From: an uncultured Anaerolineales bacterium
GTDB lineage: Bacteria; Chloroflexota; Anaerolineae; Anaerolineales; Villigracilaceae
NCBI GenBank assembly: GCA_937928015.1
Contig: CALFXA010000249.1
Coordinates: 1 to 23,031, forward strand
DNA: 23,031 bases
Direction of reading: 5' to 3'
A model generated the notes under the pieces. That model was not told where the DNA came from. It did not search any database and was given only the letters and a program-made list of their open reading frames with translations. Each line of letters opens with the position of its first letter. Position 1 is the first letter of the stretch. The translations under genes and the position numbers were made by a program. Shown piece after piece: positions 1-7,150 of this stretch.

Positions 1-51
1 CGGCGACCACCGAGATCTACACTCTTTCCCTACGCGACGCTCTTCCGATCT
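1..51 (+). other. Illumina P5/TruSeq adapter remnant (assembly artefact)
   Basis: Bases 1-51 match the 3' 51 bases of the Illumina TruSeq universal (P5) adapter, ending in the diagnostic GCTCTTCCGATCT. I see one mismatch, at base 34 (G where the adapter has A). This is untrimmed library sequence joined to the contig end, not genomic DNA. Genomic sequence begins at about base 52, so nothing about the upstream neighbourhood can be inferred from these bases. Confidence 0.96.
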
Positions 52-2037
52 GCACTGCTCGAGTTTCTTCTGCTCGGGTGGGCCGCCCACGCCAGCGGCG
101 AAACGATAAGGGACCTGGCTACGCCATTCTCAGCGCTCATTGCAGGCTTACTGCTGCTGACAGGTATCCTGCCAGCCGTGTTGCGTCCATCAGGCGTGCA
201 CACATTGGTGGCCTGCTTTGCGCTGGTCTTCGCCGCGCTGATAGTGGTGCCGTTCGAATTTCACGGCTTGCCTGCCTTTCGCCCCGGTATTCCAACCTAT
301 CAAGTCCTTTCCGCCGATGTGTTACTGCGCCTGCTCAATGGCTCGATCTTGATGGGCATGGCCGTCCACGTCAGTGCGCGTTTTCCGTGGCCCAATCCGC
401 GCATCACCGCGCGCATGATCCTCATGGGGTACATCGCCTCGCTGGGATGGCTGGCCATCTTCCTGGCCTCGTCCCTCCCGTGGATTCGTATCCCCGCTGC
501 GTTGCTTGTACTGGCCTGGTTCGTCTTCGTGATGGGTTTCTTCTTCTGGAACCTGTTGGCTGCCGCACGGGATACCAGTCCTGACGCTGCACGCAGCGCC
601 CAACAAGCCCGTATCGTCTTCTTTAGCATCGCCCTGGCCGAGACTCCCCTGCTCCTGCGGCCGTTCACGATGGCTTTCGGGCTCAACCTCATCCCCTATA
701 GCCTGGTCCTCGCCACACAACTTTTCGTCCCTGTGGGGATTTCCTACGCCGTGCTGCGTCACGACCTGTTCGGCATCGACCGTTTCCTGCGCCGCACACT
801 GGCGTATGGTTCGGTTTCGTTGGCGCTGCTCATGCTCTATCTGGGGCTGACCACCGCGCTGACGGAGTTATTCGTCAGCGCTTCACGGCCGCTCGCGCCG
901 CTCATCAGCCTGCTGGTGGCTGCCCTGCTGTTCGAGCCGTCGCGCCGTTTTATGCAATCCTGGCTTGACCGCCTGCTTTATCCCGACCGCTTGAACTTCC
1001 GCACCGCTGTGCAAGCCACGCAAGAAGCGCTGGCGCGCGCCAACCGCCGTGAAGAGATCATCCGCCTGTTGAATGAGGATTTTCCCACCCGTATCGGCGC
1101 GGAGTGGGCCGCGCTCAAACTCTTCCCCGAGCCCGACGCGCCGCCCGCTCACCTCACCCCAAACTGGAGCGCGCGTCTGGTGGCGGGCAGTGTCCCCCTG
1201 GGCGGATACTGGCTCGGGCCGCGTCGCGCGGGTCCCGCCTACGATACCGACGAGAGCAATCGTCTGCACGCGCTGACCAACCAGGCGGCCCTGGCCCTGG
1301 CTTACGCCAATGCCTATGAGTCCCTCTTCGCTTTGAATCAGACTCTCGAAGCGCGCGTCCGCGAGCAGACGGGCCAGGCGCTTGCCAACCAGCAGGCCAT
1401 CGCCGCCTATCAGGAGCGGCAACGCCTGGCGCGCGACCTGCATGACTCGGTCACGCAATCGCTGTTCGGGCTGCATCTCATGGCGCGCGGACTGAAAGCC
1501 TCCGTGCCCGAGCCGCTCAAGCCGCAGTTGGCCGAGTTGGAAGGCTTGGCAGGCGGCGTGCTGCGTGAAATGCGACTACTGCTCGACCAGTTGCGTAACA
1601 CCGCAGGCGAGGAGACCCTGGATTTAACGGAAGCCATCCAACGTCAATGTGACGAGTTGGCGCGCCGCACAGGCCCTGAAGGCGGACCGTTGCTCACCGT
1701 CCGCGTGGATGCGCCCCCATCGTTGATCCTGCCATCGGCCTTGGCCGACGAGGCGCTGTGGATCATCCGCGAGGCGCTGCAAAATATCCTCAAACACAGC
1801 GGCAGCCGCACCGCCCGTCTCAGCGTGACCCGCGATACCGCCTTGCATGTGACGATTGCAGACGACGGTGCAGGCTTCGACGAGGGCGCCGCGCCCACAG
1901 GTCACTACGGGCTGCGCGGTATGCGCGAACGCACTCTGGCGCTGGGTGGCGAATTCCAGGTGCAGAGCGCGCCTGGACGCGGTACCACGCTAACCTTCCG
2001 CCTGCCGCTGCCGACATCCTTGGCGAGGACCACATGA
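52..2037 (+). CDS. Membrane sensor histidine kinase (HisKA_3/NarX-LiaS type), 5'-truncated
   Basis: Sensor kinase that would autophosphorylate on histidine and pass phosphate to the regulator encoded immediately downstream. The N-terminal half is a series of hydrophobic membrane helices. It is followed by the RHDLFGIDRFLRRTLAYG segment seen in many Chloroflexota kinases, a short GAF-like region, and a HisKA_3 dimerisation domain with the H-box RDLHDSVTQ (His codon at 1441). The HATPase_c domain shows the N-box (EALQNILKHS) and G-box (DDGAGF, then GLRGMRER). The frame is open without a stop from base 52, and even through the adapter. The GTG at 178 is therefore only an internal candidate, and the true start has been lost at the contig end. 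Missing sequence probably encodes one or more further membrane helices. The stop overlaps the next start (ATGA), indicating co-translation. The signal sensed is unknown. Confidence 0.93.
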   Translation, partial: ALLEFLLLGWAAHASGETIRDLATPFSALIAGLLLLTGILPAVLRPSGVHTLVACFALVFAALIVVPFEFHGLPAFRPGIPTYQVLSADVLLRLLNGSILMGMAVHVSARFPWPNPRITARMILMGYIASLGWLAIFLASSLPWIRIPAALLVLAWFVFVMGFFFWNLLAAARDTSPDAARSAQQARIVFFSIALAETPLLLRPFTMAFGLNLIPYSLVLATQLFVPVGISYAVLRHDLFGIDRFLRRTLAYGSVSLALLMLYLGLTTALTELFVSASRPLAPLISLLVAALLFEPSRRFMQSWLDRLLYPDRLNFRTAVQATQEALARANRREEIIRLLNEDFPTRIGAEWAALKLFPEPDAPPAHLTPNWSARLVAGSVPLGGYWLGPRRAGPAYDTDESNRLHALTNQAALALAYANAYESLFALNQTLEARVREQTGQALANQQAIAAYQERQRLARDLHDSVTQSLFGLHLMARGLKASVPEPLKPQLAELEGLAGGVLREMRLLLDQLRNTAGEETLDLTEAIQRQCDELARRTGPEGGPLLTVRVDAPPSLILPSALADEALWIIREALQNILKHSGSRTARLSVTRDTALHVTIADDGAGFDEGAAPTGHYGLRGMRERTLALGGEFQVQSAPGRGTTLTFRLPLPTSLARTT

Positions 2038-2672
2038 TCAAAATCCTGATCGCCGACGACCATCCCATCGTGCGCCGTGGATTGCGCATGACCCTCGAAG
2101 CCGAAGCCGACTTGCAAGTGGTGGCCGAGGCCGAGAACGGCGCAAACCTGGCTGACTTGATCCGCAGACACGCTCCCGACGTGGTGCTGATGGACCTGCA
2201 AATGCCCGAGGTGGACGGCGTGCAGGTGCTCGAACAGACCCGTCCCGAATTCCCGAGCCTGCCGATCCTGATCCTGACCTCCTTCAGCGATGATGCACAT
2301 CTGCATGCGGCCCTGCGCGCAGGCGCCAGCGGATTTCTTCTAAAGGAAATGGACGGCGATGACCTGGTGGCGGCGGTGCGCGGCGCGGCCAGGGGCAGGC
2401 CGCAGTTGCACCCCGACATCGCGCGGCGGCTGATGGCGCGCGCGCCGCTGCCCGACGATCCGCTATCGGCGTTGACTGAGCGCGAGCGCGAAGTGCTCAA
2501 ACTCCTTGGGCGCGGCCTGAGCAACAAGGAGATCGCGTTCGACCTGACCCTGACCGAGATGACGGTCAAAGGCTACGTCAGCGACATCTTCGCCAAGTTG
2601 GGGGTCAGCGACCGCACCCAGGCTGCACTGACGGCGGTACGCTACGGGCTGGTCAAGCCCGAAGAGTTATAA
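2034..2672 (+). CDS. NarL/FixJ-family response regulator
   Basis: Two-component response regulator of 212 residues. The receiver domain (about 1-120) has the acidic pair D8/D9, the phospho-acceptor D54 (VLMDLQMP), a T/S position after LILIL, and K104 (FLLKEM). A LuxR-type helix-turn-helix follows at about 145-205 (LTEREREVLKLLGRGLSNKE, later VKGYVSDIFAKLGVSDRTQA). The ATG at 2034 overlaps the kinase stop by 4 bases and has GAGG 5 bases upstream. An upstream in-frame extension to 1758 only shadows the kinase. Phosphorylation by the kinase should promote dimerisation and DNA binding. The target genes are unknown; the P450 and lipoprotein downstream are candidates by position only. Confidence 0.95.
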   Translation: MIKILIADDHPIVRRGLRMTLEAEADLQVVAEAENGANLADLIRRHAPDVVLMDLQMPEVDGVQVLEQTRPEFPSLPILILTSFSDDAHLHAALRAGASGFLLKEMDGDDLVAAVRGAARGRPQLHPDIARRLMARAPLPDDPLSALTEREREVLKLLGRGLSNKEIAFDLTLTEMTVKGYVSDIFAKLGVSDRTQAALTAVRYGLVKPEEL

Positions 2673-2752
2673 AATCCAGTAAATTTTGACAATTGGGTGG
2701 GCGGCGTCTGTTTGCCAAATCGAGACCGTCTTTTTGCGTCACCCACCAAAGA

Positions 2753-2768
2753 GGGGAATCCATTCCCC
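2753..2768. promoter_or_regulatory. 16-bp inverted repeat upstream of the P450 gene
   Basis: Perfect 7-bp arms GGGGAAT and ATTCCCC separated by CC lie 62 bases before the P450 start. The 158-base gap between the response regulator and the P450 holds no convincing gene. It does contain a TTGACA at 2686-2691, but no good -10 at the right distance. The dyad could be an operator, for example for the adjacent NarL-type regulator. That role is inferred from position and symmetry only. Confidence 0.35.
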
Positions 2769-2830
2769 ACCTACGCGGGTAAACAGGATGCATCTCCGCC
2801 AGTATGCTTGGGGTCATTCACGGAGATCCC

Positions 2831-4129
2831 ATGGAAACCCACCTGTCTCTTGCCGTCCCTCATAAAACCTCAGGCCTCGAATTCCTTTGGCGCATGGCGC
2901 ACAATCCGCTCGACGCACTGACCGATCTCGCGCGCGAACAAGGCGACATTGCCCACGTCAAGGTTGGCAGGCGCGAGATATTTCTGCTGGCGCATCCCGA
3001 GTTCATCGAACAGGTGTTGGTCAAACAGGCGCACAACTTCGTCAAGGGACGCGCCTTGCAGCGCGCGCGCATCCTGCTCGGCGAAGGCCTGCTGACCAGC
3101 GAAGGTCCCGAACATCTGGCTCAACGTCGCGCCTTGCAGCCCGCTTTCCACCGTCAACGCATGGAGGAATATGCCGCCGTGATGAGCTTCAGCGCGCTGA
3201 ACGAGATGTCGGCCTGGAGCGACGGTCAACACGTGGATATGTCCGACGCGATGATGCGCCTGACCCTCGACGTGGCCCTGCGTTCCTTCTTCGGAGTCTC
3301 GCCCGAAGAGACGGCCGAACGTGTGCGCCGCTCGATGTCCATCCTGCTGCGCCTCTTCCCGCTGACGGCCCTGCCGCTGCCCGATTCCGCCCGCAGTTGG
3401 TTCCCCAACTTCAAGCGCGCCGCCGCTGACTTGAACGCCGTCACCGCCGAGTTGATTGCTCATCCGCAATCGAAACTAACGCAGACCGCGCTGGTCAATA
3501 TGCTCAAACAGCACGGCGGTTTCAGCGAGGAACAAATCCGCGCCCACGCGTTGACCTTCCTGCTGGCAGGCCATGAGACCACCGTCCTGCTGCTGGCCTG
3601 GTGCTGGGACCTGCTCGCACATCACCCGCTTGTGCAGGGCAAACTCCAGGCCGAGATCGACTCCGTGCTCGGTGACCGCCTCCCCACTGCCGAGGATCTG
3701 ACCCAGCTTTCCTACACCCGCGCCGTGGTCCAAGAGACCCTGCGCCTGCGCCCGCCCGCCTGGACGTTGGGCCGTCAGGCGCTACACAAGTGCGAGATCG
3801 GCGGGCAGGTCATCCCCGCAGGCGCTACGGTGTTGGTCAGCCCGTGGGTCACGCACCACGATCCACGCTTCTACGAAACCCCGCACGAGTTCCGCCCCGA
3901 GCGCTGGGAGAATAACACCTCACTGCCGCGCTACGCCTTCTTCCCCTTCGGCGGTGGAGAACGAGTCTGCATCGGGGAACACTTCGCCCTGACCGAGGCC
4001 AGCGTGGTCCTGGCGCTGACCGTCCGCCGTTGGCAGGTATTGCCGATACAAGAGCCTGCCCATCCGCAACCCAGCATCACCCTGCGCCCGCGCAAGAATG
4101 TTCAAGTATTACTCGAAAAAAGAAAATAA
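2831..4129 (+). CDS. Cytochrome P450
   Basis: Haem-thiolate monooxygenase of 432 residues, the normal length for a soluble bacterial P450. Visible signatures are the I-helix oxygen-activation motif AGHETT (246-251), the K-helix ExxR (E302-R305), the PERW segment, and the haem-binding loop FFPFGGGERVCIG with axial ligand Cys380. No membrane anchor or fused reductase is present, and no ferredoxin or ferredoxin reductase gene lies in the window, so the redox partner must be elsewhere. The ATG at 2831 is preferred over the one at 2804 because GGAG lies 5 bases before it and nothing comparable precedes 2804. The substrate cannot be told from sequence. A lipoprotein gene follows after 30 bases and is probably co-transcribed. 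Confidence 0.96.
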   Translation: METHLSLAVPHKTSGLEFLWRMAHNPLDALTDLAREQGDIAHVKVGRREIFLLAHPEFIEQVLVKQAHNFVKGRALQRARILLGEGLLTSEGPEHLAQRRALQPAFHRQRMEEYAAVMSFSALNEMSAWSDGQHVDMSDAMMRLTLDVALRSFFGVSPEETAERVRRSMSILLRLFPLTALPLPDSARSWFPNFKRAAADLNAVTAELIAHPQSKLTQTALVNMLKQHGGFSEEQIRAHALTFLLAGHETTVLLLAWCWDLLAHHPLVQGKLQAEIDSVLGDRLPTAEDLTQLSYTRAVVQETLRLRPPAWTLGRQALHKCEIGGQVIPAGATVLVSPWVTHHDPRFYETPHEFRPERWENNTSLPRYAFFPFGGGERVCIGEHFALTEASVVLALTVRRWQVLPIQEPAHPQPSITLRPRKNVQVLLEKRK

Positions 4130-4159
4130 TCCCACCCGAGACCCAACAAAGGAGTTCCC

Positions 4160-5230
4160 ATGAAATCCATCCTCCGAACCACCCTCATTTCCCTGACCCT
4201 CGTGGCCTTACTGACCGCTTGCTCGATGAGCGCACAGCCCACCAGTGACCCGAACGCCATCAGCACCGCCGTGGCGGGTACGCAGCAATCCATGGCGCTA
4301 TCCCAGGCTACCGTCAACGCCAACGTGCTGACCGCCATGCCCGCCACGCCTACGCCAGGCCCCACCGTCAATTATGTGACCATGACCGAAGACGAACTGG
4401 CCGCGCTAATCGACCAGGCCGTGGCCGAAGCCATCGCTGCCACCCAACAGACCACCGCCGCCGTCACGACCACCACCAGCGACAGTTCCGTCACCGCCGA
4501 CGAAGTGACCTACGTCTACGATTATTACTATTACGCCGATTACTACGTCCAATACGCCGAAGACCTGATGGCGCAATATTACGCCTTATACTCCGACTTG
4601 GCTTATGAGATGATCGCCGAACTCAACGCCATCGAAGGCGAGCTCAACCAAATGAACGACACGCTTAGCTCTATCGACCAGTCGTTGCAAGAGATCAGCA
4701 CTACGCTGCAGCAGGGTCTGGAAGTGGCGCAGTCCACGCTCGACCAACTCAACACTGCCGCGCAACAGGCGCAGGCCAACGCCACCGAGTTGAAGTCGCA
4801 GGCGCAGGATATGCTCTCCGTGCTGCAAACCGACCAGCAAAATCGCCTGAACCAGATTGGGCAGGTCCAGCCGAGCAACATCCCCACCGACAAGATCTCC
4901 GCCCTGCAAAGCGGATTCACCTTCATCGATGCGGCCAAGTCCGCCATGGGCGACGATAAACTCTCGCGCGACGAGTTGATGAACCTGGCTCAACTTGGCG
5001 CGAACGCCCAGGCGGGCTTCCAACAATTCGGCGGTGCAGGCGGGTTGGGCAACGGCAATTTGGACCTGAGTCAGTTCAGCGCCAAATTCAGCGAGATCAC
5101 CACCCAATTCGCGCGCGGACAGATGCCCCAGGCGCGCACCAACCTCGATGGTTTCGAGCGTTCGCTCGGGCAACGTCCCAATGGTGGCAATCTGCCGGGC
5201 GAAGCGCCCAATCGCCCAGGACGGCCGTAA
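4160..5230 (+). CDS. Lipoprotein with tyrosine-rich segment and coiled coil
   Basis: Predicted lipid-anchored exported protein of 356 residues and unknown function. The N-terminus is a lipoprotein signal with lipobox LTAC and Cys21. A Ser/Thr/Ala-rich spacer follows, then a striking tyrosine-rich stretch with 13 Tyr in residues 118-149 (including DYYYYADYY). A long predicted coiled coil spans about 150-235 (ELNQMNDTLSSIDQSLQEIS and similar heptads rich in Gln, Leu, Asn). The tail is Gly/Pro/Arg-rich, ending GRPGRP. A good ribosome site, GGAG, precedes the ATG. Position 30 bases after the P450 stop suggests a shared transcript, ended by the hairpin at 5269. I do not recognise the family. A structural or surface-tethering role is conceivable but not shown. 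Confidence 0.85.
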   Translation: MKSILRTTLISLTLVALLTACSMSAQPTSDPNAISTAVAGTQQSMALSQATVNANVLTAMPATPTPGPTVNYVTMTEDELAALIDQAVAEAIAATQQTTAAVTTTTSDSSVTADEVTYVYDYYYYADYYVQYAEDLMAQYYALYSDLAYEMIAELNAIEGELNQMNDTLSSIDQSLQEISTTLQQGLEVAQSTLDQLNTAAQQAQANATELKSQAQDMLSVLQTDQQNRLNQIGQVQPSNIPTDKISALQSGFTFIDAAKSAMGDDKLSRDELMNLAQLGANAQAGFQQFGGAGGLGNGNLDLSQFSAKFSEITTQFARGQMPQARTNLDGFERSLGQRPNGGNLPGEAPNRPGRP

Positions 5231-5268
5231 TCATTCGGTCTGCGTATCGTCAAAGGGCAAAAATCAAT

Positions 5269-5318
5269 CCGCCGAGACGGAGGAGTCGTCTCGGCGGGTC
5301 CTGTTTCCTTTCTATTTT
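5269..5318. terminator. Bidirectional intrinsic terminator
   Basis: Perfect 11-bp GC-rich stem CCGCCGAGACG/CGTCTCGGCGG (5269-5279 with 5287-5297) and a 7-base loop. A T-rich tail follows on the plus strand; on the minus strand the stem is followed by GATTGATTTTT. It lies between the convergent lipoprotein gene and the secreted repeat-protein gene, so it can serve both. Confidence 0.88.
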
Positions 5319-5330
5319 AGGGGATGTTTA

Positions 5331-6041
5331 CTAATTCGTGGACTGGGTCGGCTGGGCAGGCGGCTGACCGTTCTGACCAGGGACGCCCATCGGGCCGCCC
5401 TGCGGAGCGGGCATCACACTGTGAACGGCATCCATCACGTCCTTGAAGTCCACGCCCGCGGAGGTGGCCAGGTCTTGCAGGGTCTTGCCCGAACTGAGGG
5501 CGGAGGATACTTCATCGGAGGTCATGCCGAGGACCTTAGCCGCAGCCGCGATGACGTCATCGGTGAGGGGCATGTCGCCACGCTTGCCGTCAGGTCCGCC
5601 GATACCAAGTCCGAAGCCGTGCCCATCGATGTAGCCCTTGTCGAGGCCTTCCAGCAGCCAGTCGGCTTTGTCCTGGGTCATCGTGCCGTCGGTGACGGCC
5701 TGCGCGATCTGGGTGCGCATGTCTTCGACGCGGGCCGCGCTGATCGCGTCCTGCACGTCCTGGATGTCCACGCCCGCGGAGGTCGCCAAGTCTTCAAGGG
5801 TCTTGCCGCTCTGCATCGCGGAAGAGAGTTCATCGGCCGTCATGCCCAGCACCTTGGCGGCGGCTTCCAGTTCGGTCTGGCCGAGGAAGCCGCGCCCGCC
5901 GTCCGGGGGTGGATTTCCCTGCTGGCCTGTGGGAGCGTTAGGCGTGCTCGTCTGCGCGTACGCGTTAGTGACGGCCACGGCTCCGAAGACCATCATCACA
6001 GCCAACAGGCCGCCGATCAGGAGCATTATCTTATTTTTCAT
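5331..6041 (-). CDS. Secreted protein with two 41-residue repeats
   Basis: Exported protein of 236 residues, function unknown. A classical signal peptide (hydrophobic core about 5-22, likely cleavage after AYA, residue 29) precedes a Pro/Gln/Gly linker. Two near-identical 41-residue units follow (60-100 and 166-206), each reading AAAKVLGM, then a helix, SGKTL.DLATSAGVD and a final helix. Between them lies a segment with TMTQDKADWLLEGLDKGYIDG, which resembles the helical TxxQADW.L repeats of DUF2680-like small secreted proteins. A Gly/Pro/Gln-rich tail follows. GAGG lies a few bases upstream of the start. The gene is convergent with the lipoprotein gene and is separated from the upstream merR gene by a hairpin. 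The DUF2680 resemblance is from memory of the motif, not a search. Confidence 0.85.
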   Translation of the reverse strand: MKNKIMLLIGGLLAVMMVFGAVAVTNAYAQTSTPNAPTGQQGNPPPDGGRGFLGQTELEAAAKVLGMTADELSSAMQSGKTLEDLATSAGVDIQDVQDAISAARVEDMRTQIAQAVTDGTMTQDKADWLLEGLDKGYIDGHGFGLGIGGPDGKRGDMPLTDDVIAAAAKVLGMTSDEVSSALSSGKTLQDLATSAGVDFKDVMDAVHSVMPAPQGGPMGVPGQNGQPPAQPTQSTN

Positions 6042-6064
6042 CCTTTTACCTCTTTCTCTGAATT

Positions 6065-6083
6065 GGTTGAAGCGCCTTCAACC
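6065..6083. promoter_or_regulatory. 19-bp palindrome upstream of the secreted repeat-protein gene
   Basis: Perfect 8-bp arms GGTTGAAG and CTTCAACC around a CGC centre, starting 24 bases upstream of the start codon of the minus-strand gene and downstream of its probable promoter. It could be an operator or a leader hairpin close to the ribosome site. No T-run follows on either strand, so a terminator is unlikely. Confidence 0.45.
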
Positions 6084-6126
6084 TTGACGCCATGATATTC
6101 CCCCCGTGTTAGCGCCTTGTGACCGA

Positions 6127-6155
6127 CTTGTAGGGAAATTGTGTAGGGGAATCAA
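6127..6155 (-). promoter_or_regulatory. Candidate sigma-70-type promoter for the secreted repeat-protein gene
   Basis: On the minus strand TTGATT (6155-6150) and TACAAG (6132-6127) are separated by exactly 17 bases, 86 bases or more upstream of the start codon. Each box matches four of six consensus positions, so the support is moderate. The -35 box abuts the hairpin that ends the merR transcript. Confidence 0.4.
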
Positions 6156-6179
6156 GCGCCCCGCAGAAATGCGGGGCGC
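6156..6179 (-). terminator. Hairpin terminator after merR
   Basis: Perfect 10-bp stem GCGCCCCGCA/TGCGGGGCGC with a 4-base loop (GAAA on the plus strand, TTTC on the minus), 12 bases after the merR stop codon. On the minus strand it is followed only by TTGATT, so the T-tract is weak. Position and stem strength still support a terminator for merR. Confidence 0.65.
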
Positions 6180-6191
6180 CGAGGGGTGCTT

Positions 6192-7007
6192 TTATGCTTT
6201 CTCCACGGGGAACTGGATCTCTGTCACCGTGTCAGGGTCGGTCTGACTCCCGTTCTTTGCGATCTCGAGATAGACCTCCCGGCACGGGCCGACGATACGG
6301 TAGCCGTTCGCCTCGATCCATTTCCCGAGGGCGTTATAGGCCTCGCCGATGGTGACGAAGGGGCCGTGGTGGATCGCGCAGGCCAGCGTGGCAGCAGGCA
6401 GGGCGCGCACCTTCACGCGGCGGGACTCGGTCAACGCATCCGTGATCGGCTCGCACACCTCGAGGTCCCAATCGCGTTCCTTGAAATCCTCGTCATGGTA
6501 CAGCGTGAAGCAGGCGCCGCTCGGGCGGACGTGCTGTGCCGCCAGGTACCCTTCCAGTTCATCCCACAACCCACCTTGTTCGGGTGGCGTCGGGACCACA
6601 TCCCGCACGGACGCGACCTTGACCGCCTCCATGCTTTTGATGACGACATCATACTTCGACATTTCATCCTCCAATTCGATTTGACCCAGCCACGCCTCGA
6701 TGCGTCGCAACCGCTCCGCCTCTTCCTGGACCCTCTGGCGGGCCTCCGTTTCCCGCAGTTTCAACATCCCCCGCATCTGCTCCACGGACAGTCCGTCGTC
6801 GAGGAGACGGCCGATCTCCTCGAGTGAGAAGCCCAGTTCCTTGAGCGCCAGGATGCGGTGAAGCACCGTCAACTGGCTGAACAGGTAGAAACGATACCCC
6901 GTGAAGGGATCCACCTCGACGGGTTTGAGCAGGCCCATTTCGTCGTAATAACGCAACGTTTTGACCGAGACACGACTGAGTTTGGAAAAGTCACCGATAC
7001 GTATCAT
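6192..7007 (-). CDS. MerR-family regulator with GyrI-like effector domain
   Basis: DNA-binding activator/repressor of 271 residues in the BmrR/BltR-like branch. Residues 1-70 form the winged helix (IGDFSKLSRVSVKTLRYYDE, later GYRFY), about 75-115 the dimerising coiled coil (EEAERLRRIEAWL), and about 120-270 a GyrI-like small-molecule domain (AIHHGPFVTIGEAYNALGKW, then REVYLEI). Metal-sensing cysteines are absent, so the ligand is likely organic. The ribosome site GGAGG lies 7 bases before the ATG. The gene has its own MerR-type promoter (7027-7057) and is probably autoregulated. It diverges from the one-carbon fusion gene. No efflux pump, the usual partner, is found next to it. Confidence 0.94.
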   Translation of the reverse strand: MIRIGDFSKLSRVSVKTLRYYDEMGLLKPVEVDPFTGYRFYLFSQLTVLHRILALKELGFSLEEIGRLLDDGLSVEQMRGMLKLRETEARQRVQEEAERLRRIEAWLGQIELEDEMSKYDVVIKSMEAVKVASVRDVVPTPPEQGGLWDELEGYLAAQHVRPSGACFTLYHDEDFKERDWDLEVCEPITDALTESRRVKVRALPAATLACAIHHGPFVTIGEAYNALGKWIEANGYRIVGPCREVYLEIAKNGSQTDPDTVTEIQFPVEKA

Positions 7008-7014
7008 GCGGAAG

Positions 7015-7027
7015 CCTCCGATGGAGG
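7015..7027. promoter_or_regulatory. Second CCTCC/GGAGG dyad over the merR start region
   Basis: CCTCC (7015-7019) and GGAGG (7023-7027) are separated by GAT. On the minus strand the repeat reaches from the last base of the -10 box to the Shine-Dalgarno GGAGG of merR. The arms equal those of the dyad inside the promoter spacer. It may be a second binding site, or a small hairpin that hides the ribosome site. Confidence 0.5.
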
Positions 7028-7057
7028 TTATACACCCTCCTGTTGGAGGAGAGTCAA
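7027..7057 (-). promoter_or_regulatory. MerR-type promoter and operator of merR
   Basis: On the minus strand the boxes TTGACT (7057-7052) and TATAAC (7032-7027) are separated by 19 bases, the over-long spacing typical of MerR-controlled promoters. The spacer holds a dyad CCTCC-N4-GGAGG (7036-7040 and 7045-7049), centred within half a base of the spacer centre. This is the expected operator of the regulator encoded downstream. Confidence 0.82.
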
Positions 7058-7078
7058 GAGGAATATGCCATTTTTCAC

Positions 7079-7107
7079 TTGACCCTCCCCCTTTCCCGTT
7101 CTACAAT
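7079..7107 (+). promoter_or_regulatory. Sigma-70-type promoter of the SHMT/T-protein gene
   Basis: TTGACC (7079-7084) and TACAAT (7102-7107) with an exact 17-base spacer, 43 bases before the start codon. Each box differs from consensus by one base. Transcription would start near 7114, giving a leader of under 40 bases, too short for a glycine riboswitch. The divergent MerR operator lies 22 bases upstream, so MerR binding could also affect this promoter. Confidence 0.75.
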
Positions 7108-7150
7108 TCAATTGTCTGAACCGTAAAAAAACTCTCACCAGGAGACTGAA

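Noticed and set aside
78..584. Open frame of 168 codons on the plus strand at the left edge
   Set aside because: It is an alternate frame of the kinase gene, whose own frame has clear family motifs.
2697..2921. Open frame of 74 codons between the response regulator and the P450
   Set aside because: No ribosome site, low-complexity composition, runs into the P450 gene and contains the inverted repeat; looks non-coding.
5148..6095. Long plus-strand frame of 315 codons
   Set aside because: It crosses the end of the lipoprotein gene and the terminator, then runs antisense to the secreted repeat-protein gene.
7108..7150. Glycine riboswitch before the SHMT/T-protein gene
   Set aside because: The predicted leader is under 40 bases and has no aptamer-like fold; a glycine riboswitch needs far more sequence.
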